This document shows positions 6,462 through 13,903 of a stretch of 15,167 nucleotides of DNA, piece by piece. The stretch is from positions 1 to 15,167 of the forward strand of contig JAYNVZ010000027.1 in NCBI GenBank assembly GCA_038101125.1, given 5' to 3'. The notes under the pieces are model-generated. The model worked only from the letters and a program-made list of their open reading frames with translations, made no database searches and had not been told where the DNA came from. Both the position numbers and the translations under genes were made by a program. Within the stretch, counting starts at the first letter, position 1, and the number at the start of each line of letters is the position of its first letter. This DNA comes from GCA-2698665 sp038101125. Its GTDB lineage: Bacteria; Pseudomonadota; Gammaproteobacteria; GCA-002705445; GCA-002716945.

Positions 6462-7542
6462 AACTAATATTTTATTGCTACCTGGCGATGGAGTCGGTCC
6501 AGAAATCATGCAGGAAGCGACCAAGGTGATCAATTTATTAAATGACTCAGGGCTATGTGACATATCATATAATTCTGCAGATATTGGTGGTATTGCGATT
6601 GATAAGCATGGCAATCCATTCCCAGAAGAAACAGCTCAAAAATGTTTAGATGCTGATTGTATTTTACTTGGCGCTGTTGGTACCAAGAAACATGAAAACA
6701 ATGAAAATAATCTTAAACCAGAGTCAGGGCTTTTAGCTCTTCGTAAATCTTTAGATTTATATATCAATGTTAGACCTATTTTTTTATTCAACTCTTTAAT
6801 TGATAGTTCTTCACTTAAGCCTGAATTATTAAAAAATCTTGATATCGTTATAATAAGAGAGCTTGTTGGAGACGTATATTTTGGAGAACCCAGAGGATTC
6901 AAAGGTGAGTCTGGAAATAAAATTGGATATAACACTATGTCATATTCCACAAATGAGGTGAAAAGAATTGCTGAGTATGCTTTTGATTTAGCTTCCAAGA
7001 GATCTTCCAGGGTTACGTCTGTAGACAAGGCTAATGTTCTTGAAGCTTCCCAAGTATGGCGTGAAACAGTAGAAAAAATAAAATCTACTGATTATACTGA
7101 TATTGAATTGTCTCACATGTATGTTGATAATGCTGCAATGCAATTAGTTAAGGATCCTAATCAATTTGACGTGATTTTGACAGGTAATATCTTTGGAGAT
7201 ATTCTCTCTGATGAAGCATCGATGTTAACCGGATCAATTGGTATGCTACCGTCTGCTTCTTTATCTTCATCATCAGGTGTTTATGAGCCTATTCATGGAT
7301 CTGCTCCAGATATTGCAGGAAAGGGAATTGTAAATCCAATAGCAATGATTTTATCTGTAGCGATGATGTTTGAGTACTCATTAAATAATCAAAAAGTTTC
7401 CTCAATAATTAAAGAGTCTATAGATAGTGTGCTAAATTCAGGCTATAGAACTAAAGATATCTCATTGAACTCAGAATATGTAAATACATCTAAAATGGGA
7501 GATGCTATAGTTCAGGAAATTAAAAATAATGTTCAAAACTAA
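6454..7542 (+). CDS. leuB: 3-isopropylmalate dehydrogenase
   Basis: NAD-dependent oxidation and decarboxylation of 3-isopropylmalate to 2-oxoisocaproate, the third leucine-specific step. It has 362 residues (E. coli 363). Visible are LLPGDGVGPEIM at 7-19 and substrate arginines R97, R107 and R135. The catalytic Y142 (VYFGEPRG) and K192 (DKANVLEASQVW) are present, as are the metal aspartates D225, D249 and D253 (NIFGDILSDEASML). The NAD-binding HGSAPDIAGKGIVNP starts at 281. Nothing is missing, so loss of leucine synthesis is not apparent from this gene. It overlaps leuD by 8 bp and asd by 14 bp. Confidence 0.96.
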   Translation: MSKTNILLLPGDGVGPEIMQEATKVINLLNDSGLCDISYNSADIGGIAIDKHGNPFPEETAQKCLDADCILLGAVGTKKHENNENNLKPESGLLALRKSLDLYINVRPIFLFNSLIDSSSLKPELLKNLDIVIIRELVGDVYFGEPRGFKGESGNKIGYNTMSYSTNEVKRIAEYAFDLASKRSSRVTSVDKANVLEASQVWRETVEKIKSTDYTDIELSHMYVDNAAMQLVKDPNQFDVILTGNIFGDILSDEASMLTGSIGMLPSASLSSSSGVYEPIHGSAPDIAGKGIVNPIAMILSVAMMFEYSLNNQKVSSIIKESIDSVLNSGYRTKDISLNSEYVNTSKMGDAIVQEIKNNVQN

Positions 7543-8557
7543 AAAAAAATATAATATTGCGATTGTTGGTGCCACTGGAATTGTTGGAGAATCACTTCTT
7601 GAAATATTATATGCGAGAAAATTCCCTATAGAAAATATTGTGCCGCTTGCCAGCAAGAGATCTGCCGGCTCCCAAGTTAAGTTTGGTGATGACTTGATAA
7701 ATGTCATAGCATTGGATCATTATGATTTTAAGGAAATAGATATTGCTTTTTTTTCTGCAGGGAGCAGTGTATCTAAAATCTTTGCTCCAATTGCCGCAAA
7801 GTCTGGAGCAGTTGTAATTGATAATACTTCAGAATTTAGATATGTAGATGATATCCCTTTAGTTGTACCAGAGGTTAATCCTCATGATATTAAAAAACAT
7901 AATAAAACAAATATAATCGCTAACCCTAATTGCTCAACTATACAAATGCTTGTGGCACTAAAGCCGATCCATGATAAATATAAAATAGTAAACATCAATG
8001 TGTCTACATATCAAGCTGTTTCTGGTTCAGGTAAATCTGGAGTTGATGAACTGCTTCAGCAGTCTCATAATTATTTAAATCAGCAAAAAATTCAACCGTC
8101 GATTTATCCCAAGCAGATAGGTTTTAATGTTATTCCTTTTGTAGATAGTTTCTGTGAAAATGGTTATACAAAAGAGGAAATGAAAATGGTATGGGAAACC
8201 CAAAAGATTCTTGATAAAGATATTTCTGTTAATGCTACGGCAGTTAGGGTTCCAGTTCTAGTTGGCCATTCTGAGTCTATTACTATTGAGACCGTAAAAC
8301 CACTTGATATTGAAGTTGTTAAAGAAGATTTTAAAAAACAAAAAGGAATTCAGTTGATTGATAATCCAAATAATGACGAATACCCAACAGCTTTTGAAAA
8401 TGGTCATGGAACAGATGATGTTTTCGTAGGCCGCGTTAGAAGATCGCTTGATAACGATAAGGTTTTGAATATTTGGGTTGTTGCTGATAATGTAAGAAAA
8501 GGAGCAGCGCTAAACAGTATAAAAATTGCAGAAGAATTAATTAAGGGGGATGCATGA
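7529..8557 (+). CDS. asd: Aspartate-semialdehyde dehydrogenase
   Basis: Reduces aspartyl-phosphate to aspartate semialdehyde with NADPH, the branch point to lysine/diaminopimelate, threonine and methionine. The N-terminal Rossmann motif is VGATGIVGESLLEIL at 13-27. The catalytic C135 is in NPNCSTIQM, and H247 in VPVLVGHSES is the likely acid/base. SGSGKSG at 165-171 and RVRRSLD near 302-308 are typical. At 342 residues it belongs to the shorter class rather than the ~367-residue E. coli type. In Pseudomonas a catalytically deviant paralogue (usg) lies between asd and fimV; here there is no such gene, and the retained Cys says this is the active enzyme. It overlaps leuB by 14 bp and the next gene by ATGA. 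Confidence 0.94.
   Translation: MFKTKKKYNIAIVGATGIVGESLLEILYARKFPIENIVPLASKRSAGSQVKFGDDLINVIALDHYDFKEIDIAFFSAGSSVSKIFAPIAAKSGAVVIDNTSEFRYVDDIPLVVPEVNPHDIKKHNKTNIIANPNCSTIQMLVALKPIHDKYKIVNINVSTYQAVSGSGKSGVDELLQQSHNYLNQQKIQPSIYPKQIGFNVIPFVDSFCENGYTKEEMKMVWETQKILDKDISVNATAVRVPVLVGHSESITIETVKPLDIEVVKEDFKKQKGIQLIDNPNNDEYPTAFENGHGTDDVFVGRVRRSLDNDKVLNIWVVADNVRKGAALNSIKIAEELIKGDA
8543..8549 (+). promoter_or_regulatory. Strong Shine-Dalgarno before the fimV-like gene
   Basis: AAGGGGG, four bases before the ATG at 8554 and inside the end of asd, is the most purine-rich ribosome binding site in the run. It sets 8554 as the start; the ATG at 8550 is in another frame and stops after three codons. Confidence 0.5.
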
Positions 8558-9556
8558 ATAAATTATTATCACTAATACTTATAATTTTATTTATAACATA
8601 TATACCACTAGGCCCTGTAGATTATTCGTCAAAACTTGCTGGGATATTTATTTTCTTAGGACAACTCCAATTAAATCTATCAAATATAATTAATATGTCC
8701 CTCACACATACTATCAACTTAATGCTTGTAGTCTTTGATAATTCATTACCAGTTTTATCATCGTTATATAACATGGTTTTATCATTGCCATATGGTGAAA
8801 TCAATTATCTATATGTCTTGATCGCACTAATTGTAGTCAGTTTCTTTTCTGAAAAATTTAGGACAATAAATAATGAATTAAATAAAATGAGAAAAAGAAT
8901 ATCAACTTATAGAAAAGAAGATAAATCAATAGCTGTTAATAATTCGACAGAAGAAATAAATTCGTTAAATCAAAAAGCAAATGTAATACTAGAATTACTC
9001 ACTGAAATTAGCAATGCTGCTAAAAGTATTAAAAATAATCATGTTAGATCAAAAAAAATTCGAAGAGCTTATTCAGAAATTCTTAATACAGAAAAGCCTG
9101 CTACTAAAACAAGTCTAGCTANNNNNNNNNNNNNNNNNNNNNNNNNNNNNNNNNNNNNNNNNNNNNNNNNNNNNNNNNNNNNNNNNNNNNNNNNNNNNNN
9201 NNNNNNNNNNNNNNNNNNNNNAAGATGAAGATCAACTTATGAGATTAAGAAAAGACCAAACTTTACAAGAAAATAAAGTTGATGTAATAACGGAAACACA
9301 TAATGATGATGTTATAAAACCAAGTCTAGCTAAAGATGAAGATCAACTTATGAGATTAAGAAAAGACCAAACTTTACAAGAAAATAAGTCTGATGAAATA
9401 ATGAGTGATGAAAATATATCTCAAATTGATCTTGCTAGGGCATTTATAGCAAGTAATGAAACAGAAGATGCAATCAATCTAATTAAAAAAATTATTGATA
9501 CTGGTACTGAAGAAGAGAAGCATGAAGCTAAACTTTTATATATGCAAGTTAAGTAA
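8554..9556 (+). CDS. Reduced FimV/HubP-like protein with tandem repeats (contains an assembly gap)
   Basis: FimV/HubP proteins organise the cell pole and help type IV pilus or motility machinery. The support is position (asd-fimV-truA is the conserved site) and the C-terminus. ISQIDLARAFIASNETEDAI followed by a second helix ending AKLLYMQVK fits the FimV C-terminal domain pattern (LDLARAYIDMGD...). A hydrophobic N-terminal segment (about 3-20), moderately hydrophobic stretches and a clear membrane helix (about 83-98) come before a basic, probably cytoplasmic helical region. Two 37-residue repeats rich in charged residues (KDEDQLMRLRKDQTLQENK...) follow. No LysM domain is seen. If the 100 N are removed the halves join in frame into 300 residues, far below the 700-1000 usual for FimV. 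The frame before the gap is 8554-9121 and after it 9222-9556. Its function in this organism is inferred only. Confidence 0.65.
9122..9221 (+). other. Assembly gap of exactly 100 N
   Basis: A run of 100 N inside the fimV-like gene, which looks like a scaffolder placeholder of unknown true length. The bases left of it (ending AAGTCTAGCTA at 9111-9121) match the junction just before the second repeat unit (9322-9332). The gap therefore sits exactly at a repeat boundary and probably hides zero or more further 111-bp units. Confidence 0.95.
9222..9276 (+). repeat. In-frame tandem repeat, first visible copy
   Basis: These 55 bases are identical to 9333-9387. The repeat period is 111 bp, or 37 codons, running to 9332. 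It encodes KDEDQLMRLRKDQTLQENK followed by a spacer ending in IKPSLA. This copy abuts the assembly gap. Confidence 0.9.
9333..9387 (+). repeat. In-frame tandem repeat, second visible copy
   Basis: Identical over 55 bases to 9222-9276, then diverging into the linker before the FimV-type C-terminal domain. It marks the downstream end of the repeat array. Confidence 0.9.
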
Positions 9557-10338
9557 TGAGAATTGCACTAATTATTGAATATAATGGTGCTAATTATTAT
9601 GGTTGGCAAAAACAGAAAACTCATAAAACTAAGACTATTCAATATCATGTAGATAATGCAATATCTAAGATTGCAGATGATAATATTAATACAACATGTG
9701 CCGGAAGAACAGACACTGGTGTTCATGCATTTTCTCAAGTTGTGCACTTTGATACTATCAAAAATCGCAAAGATTATAAGTGGATTCAAGGGATCAATTC
9801 ATTCTTACCATCTGATATCTTAGCCAAAGAAATTTATCATGTAGATAACGAATTCCATGCCAGGTATTCTGTAATAGATAGAACATATAGATATGTAATT
9901 CTGAATCAAGAATATCCATCAACCTATCTTTTAAACAATGTATTGCATTTTAGTGATAAGTTAAATATAACCAAAATTAAATCTGCATTTAAATATATAA
10001 AAGGCGAGAAAGATTATAGTTGTTTCAGATCATCTGGGTGTTCAGCAAAAAGTCCTATAAAGAATATAAAATCAATTAAAATTGTTAAAGAGAACAACTT
10101 TATTTATTTAGACATAACTGCCAATAGCTTCTTGTATCATATGGTTAGAAATATAGTTGGCGCATTATTAGATATAGGGGTATCTAAGAATAGCCCTGAG
10201 TCTATTAAAAATCTTATCAATTCATGTGATCGAAAAAAATGTGGAAAAATGGCACCAGCTTCTGGTTTATACTTGATGTCTATCACATATCCAAGAATAT
10301 ATAATATTTCTAAAAATAAAATATTTAATCTTCCATAG
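9556..10338 (+). CDS. truA: tRNA pseudouridine(38-40) synthase
   Basis: Makes pseudouridine at positions 38, 39 and 40 of the anticodon stem of many tRNAs. It has 260 residues, within the normal range. The N-terminus IALIIEYNGANYYGWQKQ is typical. The catalytic Asp is D53 in CAGRTDTGVHAFSQ, followed by VVHF. FHARYSVIDRTYRYVI and FLYHMVRNIVGALLDIG are also family blocks. The start overlaps the fimV-like stop by one base (TAATG), which suggests translational coupling. A 47-bp spacer follows before trpF, the largest gap in the run. Confidence 0.95.
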   Translation: MRIALIIEYNGANYYGWQKQKTHKTKTIQYHVDNAISKIADDNINTTCAGRTDTGVHAFSQVVHFDTIKNRKDYKWIQGINSFLPSDILAKEIYHVDNEFHARYSVIDRTYRYVILNQEYPSTYLLNNVLHFSDKLNITKIKSAFKYIKGEKDYSCFRSSGCSAKSPIKNIKSIKIVKENNFIYLDITANSFLYHMVRNIVGALLDIGVSKNSPESIKNLINSCDRKKCGKMAPASGLYLMSITYPRIYNISKNKIFNLP

Positions 10339-10385
10339 AAATCTGATTTTTTATACCTATTTGTCAATACATGTTAATATAGGAT

Positions 10386-11051
10386 ATGTTTAAAACTAAA
10401 ATCAAGTTTTGCGGTATCACATCAGTCGAAGATTATTTATTTATCAGTGATCTTATTGATGTAGATTTTATAGGAATGATTTTCACAAAAAAAAGCCCAC
10501 GTTGCTTAACTATTGAGAATGCAAATAAAATTCTTGAATCTACTAAGAGACAAAAATCAATCGTAGGTGTTTTTATGGATCAATCTGAGGATGATATAAA
10601 TAATATACTAAAAGAAGTTAATTTAGATATTTTACAATTCCATGGAGATGAGTCTTTGGGGTTTTGCGAGAGCTTTAATAAAACTTTTATAAAAACATTA
10701 CATATTAATAACCAATCTTTTGTATATAATTCTGATTTTAAGAATACTGCGAACTATTTTTTACTAGATACTAGTATTGATAACAAACATGGTGGAACAG
10801 GTAAGAAATTCGATTGGGATTTATTATCTAAAAATATTACAATTTCAGATCTCACAAATAATTCTTCTTATTTTGTAGCAGGTGGCCTAAATCCTTCTAA
10901 TGTTGCTGAATTAATTATTAAACATAAACCATATGGTATTGATGTTAGTAGCGGGTTAGAGTCAAGTATTGGTAAAAAGGATCATCTTTTGATGAAAAAA
11001 TTTATAGAAAATGTAAGAATATCCGAGAAAGAAAACTATGAAAAAAATTAA
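10386..11051 (+). CDS. trpF: Phosphoribosylanthranilate isomerase
   Basis: Isomerises N-(5'-phosphoribosyl)anthranilate to CdRP in tryptophan synthesis; a TIM barrel of 221 residues. The catalytic base C9 is in IKFCGIT and the general acid D128 in FLLDTSIDNKHGGTGK. LQFHGDE at 83-88, FVAGGLNPSNV at 163-173 and GIDVSSGLES at 184-193 complete the barrel signatures and phosphate site. It is a stand-alone TrpF rather than a TrpCF fusion, as is usual next to truA in many Gammaproteobacteria. The only ATG with the family N-terminus is at 10386; AGGA lies just one base before it, too close for a good Shine-Dalgarno. It overlaps trpB by 14 bp. Confidence 0.95.
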   Translation: MFKTKIKFCGITSVEDYLFISDLIDVDFIGMIFTKKSPRCLTIENANKILESTKRQKSIVGVFMDQSEDDINNILKEVNLDILQFHGDESLGFCESFNKTFIKTLHINNQSFVYNSDFKNTANYFLLDTSIDNKHGGTGKKFDWDLLSKNITISDLTNNSSYFVAGGLNPSNVAELIIKHKPYGIDVSSGLESSIGKKDHLLMKKFIENVRISEKENYEKN

Positions 11052-12237
11052 CTATAAACTATTTCCTGATAAAAATGGTCGTTTTGACGAATTTGGTGGT
11101 AAATACGTCTCTGAGACATTAATGTATCCTTTGTCTGAATTAGAAAAAGCATATAAAAAAATTGCTAAATCGGCAAGTTTTAAAAAGGAGCTTAATAATG
11201 AACTCTGTAATTATGTTGGCAGACCTACACCTATATATCATGCGTCTCGAATTAGCAAAGAATTAGGTTCTTGCAATATTTTCTTAAAACGTGAAGATCT
11301 TAATCACACTGGAGCTCATAAAATAAATAATGCTATGGGACAAGCAATGCTTGCTAAAGCGATGGGAAAGACAAGAATAATTGCAGAAACTGGGGCAGGA
11401 CAGCATGGAGTTGCAACGGCTACCGCTTGTGCTCGCTATAATTTAAAATGTGTTGTCTATATGGGTAGCGAAGATATCCAGAGACAGAAGGTTAATGTAT
11501 ATAGGATGAAATTATTAGGCGCTGAAGTTATAGCTGTGGAATCAGGTTCAAAAACATTAAAAGATGCACTTAATGAAGCCCTTCGAGATTGGGTAACAAA
11601 TGTTGATGATACACATTACATAATTGGTTCAGTAGCTGGCCCGCACCCATATCCGATGATAGTGAGAGATTTTCAATCTGTTATTGGTCATGAATCTAAA
11701 ATTCAGATGAAAAAAATAAATAAGAAAGCAGATATATTGGTTGCCTGTGTTGGGGGAGGGTCAAATGCCATTGGTCTGTTTCACCCATACTTAAATGAAG
11801 CAGTAGATATATATGGAGTAGAGGCTGGAGGGTTCGGTCTAAATACTGGAAAACATGCCGCACCACTAAATAAAGGTAAGCCAGGAGTTTTGCATGGAAA
11901 CAGAACATATATTATGGAAGATCAAAATGGTCAAATTCAATCAACGCATTCAATATCTGCTGGATTAGATTATCCTGGTGTTGGACCTGAACATTCTTGG
12001 TTGAAAGATAATAAACGAGTCAAGTATGTTTCTGTAACTGACAATGAAGCTTTAAAAGCATTTTATTATCTGACTGAAAAAGAAGGAATTATTCCCGCTT
12101 TAGAAACATCACATGCTTTAGCCTATGCATTTAAATTAGCAAAAACTAAAAAAAATAAAAATATACTTATCAATCTCTCTGGAAGAGGTGATAAAGATAT
12201 TGACACTATTGCGTCTTTAAAAAGGATTAAAGTATGA
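11038..12237 (+). CDS. trpB: Tryptophan synthase beta chain
   Basis: PLP enzyme that joins indole and serine to make tryptophan within the alpha2-beta2 complex. It has 399 residues (E. coli 397). The start FPDKNGRFDEFGGKYV is typical. The PLP lysine is K95 in HTGAHKINNAMGQ, the catalytic Glu is E117 in AETGAGQHG, the phosphate loop is VGGGSNAIG and the C-terminal NLSGRGDKD contacts the pyridine ring. It is the usual TrpB1 type paired with TrpA. It overlaps trpF by 14 bp and trpA by ATGA. trpE, trpG, trpD and trpC are not in the window. Confidence 0.97.
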   Translation: MKKINYKLFPDKNGRFDEFGGKYVSETLMYPLSELEKAYKKIAKSASFKKELNNELCNYVGRPTPIYHASRISKELGSCNIFLKREDLNHTGAHKINNAMGQAMLAKAMGKTRIIAETGAGQHGVATATACARYNLKCVVYMGSEDIQRQKVNVYRMKLLGAEVIAVESGSKTLKDALNEALRDWVTNVDDTHYIIGSVAGPHPYPMIVRDFQSVIGHESKIQMKKINKKADILVACVGGGSNAIGLFHPYLNEAVDIYGVEAGGFGLNTGKHAAPLNKGKPGVLHGNRTYIMEDQNGQIQSTHSISAGLDYPGVGPEHSWLKDNKRVKYVSVTDNEALKAFYYLTEKEGIIPALETSHALAYAFKLAKTKKNKNILINLSGRGDKDIDTIASLKRIKV

Positions 12238-13031
12238 ATCGAATCAATGATGTTTTTATACGTCAGAAGTCTGTTTTCATAACATATCTTGTATGTGGTG
12301 ATCCTGATATTAACAGTACCTTGAAGATGATGCATTCTATGGTTGAAAATGGTGTAGATTTAATAGAGCTTGGAATACCATTCACAGACCCAATAGCAGA
12401 TGGCCCTGTTATACAGAGAGGCATTGAGAGAGCCCTCAAGAATAAAGTATCACTATCCGACACACTCGACTTAGTGTCTAAATTCAGAGAAAAAAATAAA
12501 ATAACTCCAATTGTATTAATGGGTTACATGAATCCTATCGAAAATATGGGATATAAAAAGTTCTCGTCACAAGCTAAATCAAAAGGTGTAGACGGTTTAT
12601 TAATAGTCGATCTACCTCCTGAAGAAGCAGGTAGTATCAATCAAGAACTATCTAAAAATAAACTCTGTCAAATATTTTTAGCCTCACCAACTACTGAAGA
12701 TAAAAGATTAAAAGCTATTGCTAGATATTCATCAGGCTACCTCTATTATGTATCTCTTAAAGGTATAACTGGTTCATCTTTGCTCAGTTATCAGCCAATC
12801 AAAAAACGTATTAAGAGAATCAAGAGCCTATCTAATAATAAAATACCGGTAACAGTAGGTTTTGGAATAAAAACACCAGAGACCGCAAGAAAGATTTCTA
12901 TGTTTTGTGATGGTATTATTATAGGAAGTTCTATAGTAGAATTAATCGATAAGAATAAAAAGAATAAAGCGCTGATGCATAAAAAAGTAAATCATTTTGT
13001 AAAGTCTGTAAAGTCTAGCCTGGTGAATTAA
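12234..13031 (+). CDS. trpA: Tryptophan synthase alpha chain
   Basis: Cleaves indole-3-glycerol phosphate to indole, which passes through the tunnel to TrpB. It has 265 residues (E. coli 268). The catalytic residues correspond to E45 and D56 in LIELGIPFTDPIADGP. The loop YYVSLKGITGSS, the strand VTVGFGIKTPETA and the phosphate site GIIIGSSIVE are all present. The ATGA overlap with trpB and the TAATG overlap with accD suggest coupled translation. Confidence 0.96.
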   Translation: MNRINDVFIRQKSVFITYLVCGDPDINSTLKMMHSMVENGVDLIELGIPFTDPIADGPVIQRGIERALKNKVSLSDTLDLVSKFREKNKITPIVLMGYMNPIENMGYKKFSSQAKSKGVDGLLIVDLPPEEAGSINQELSKNKLCQIFLASPTTEDKRLKAIARYSSGYLYYVSLKGITGSSLLSYQPIKKRIKRIKSLSNNKIPVTVGFGIKTPETARKISMFCDGIIIGSSIVELIDKNKKNKALMHKKVNHFVKSVKSSLVN

Positions 13032-13903
13032 TGAGCTGGTTAGATAAAATATTACCTTCAAGAATAAGAGCTAATAAAGAAGAGAAAGGCTCTGTCCCAG
13101 ATGGACTTTGGCATAAATGTATTAATTGTGATGCTGTGATATATCGTGCAGAATATGAAAAGAATTTGAATGTTTGTCCAAAATGTAACCATCATGGCAG
13201 AATATCAGCTAGAAAGAGAGCTGAGATTATACTTGATTCTGATGATAAACTTGAAATTCTGAATAATATTCAACCAGTTGATATGTTGAATTTTAAAGAT
13301 AATGAAAAATATAAAGACAAATTAATATCAACGCAAAAAAGGACAGGAGAAAGTGATGCCATGTTGGTATTCAAAGGAAATATTAATAAAATCCCTGTTA
13401 TCACCTGTATTTTTGAATATTCTTTTTTTGGTGGGTCCATGGGCTCTGTCGTAGGTGAAAAGTTTTCATCAGCAATTAGAATATGTATTGATGAAAAAAA
13501 ACCACTAATATGTTTTTCTGCAAGCGGTGGCGCAAGGATGCAAGAATCTTTATTTTCACTTTTTCAGATGGCAAAGACTAGTGCATCGTTAAATAATTTA
13601 TCTTCAGAAGGCTTGCCATATATATCTGTTCTTACTGATCCTACAATGGGAGGTGTATCTGCAAGTTTGGCGATGTTGGGTGATATTAACATTGCTGAAC
13701 CAAATGCATTAATTGGTTTTGCTGGCCCTAGGGTTATTGAACAAACTGTTGGAGAAAAACTACCTAAAGGCTTTCAAAAAAGTGAGTTTCTGCAAGATCA
13801 TGGATCTATAGATTTTATATTAGATAGAAATAATCAAAAAAATAAGTTAGCACAGGTTATTTCTTCTTTAATGAGTAACTATAACAGTGAAAAAAAATCT
13901 TAA
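13031..13903 (+). CDS. accD: Acetyl-CoA carboxylase carboxyltransferase subunit beta
   Basis: With AccA it transfers CO2 from carboxybiotin to acetyl-CoA, making malonyl-CoA for fatty acids. It has 290 residues. The N-terminal zinc ribbon is C30, C33, C49 and C52 (C-x2-C-x15-C-x2-C). The crotonase-type core has SASGGARMQE for the oxyanion site, then LTDPTMGGVSASLAMLGD and GFAGPRVIEQTVGEKLP, close to E. coli AccD. The start overlaps the trpA stop by one base and the end overlaps folC by 17 bp. Confidence 0.97.
   Translation: MSWLDKILPSRIRANKEEKGSVPDGLWHKCINCDAVIYRAEYEKNLNVCPKCNHHGRISARKRAEIILDSDDKLEILNNIQPVDMLNFKDNEKYKDKLISTQKRTGESDAMLVFKGNINKIPVITCIFEYSFFGGSMGSVVGEKFSSAIRICIDEKKPLICFSASGGARMQESLFSLFQMAKTSASLNNLSSEGLPYISVLTDPTMGGVSASLAMLGDINIAEPNALIGFAGPRVIEQTVGEKLPKGFQKSEFLQDHGSIDFILDRNNQKNKLAQVISSLMSNYNSEKKS

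Noticed and set aside
6636..7028. Antisense open frame of about 130 codons opposite leuB
   Set aside because: It lies entirely over conserved leuB codons, has no recognisable protein features and is the expected shadow of an AT-rich coding frame.
9222..9387. Repeats considered as a CRISPR array or mobile element
   Set aside because: The period is a multiple of three, the units are translated in the frame of the fimV-like gene, and spacer lengths and sequences do not fit CRISPR; no transposase or terminal inverted repeats.
10339..10385. Possible promoter or trp attenuator in the truA-trpF spacer
   Set aside because: TTGTCA at 10361 has no -10 box at a workable distance (TATAGG is only 11 bp away), and there is no Trp-rich leader or hairpin with a T-run.
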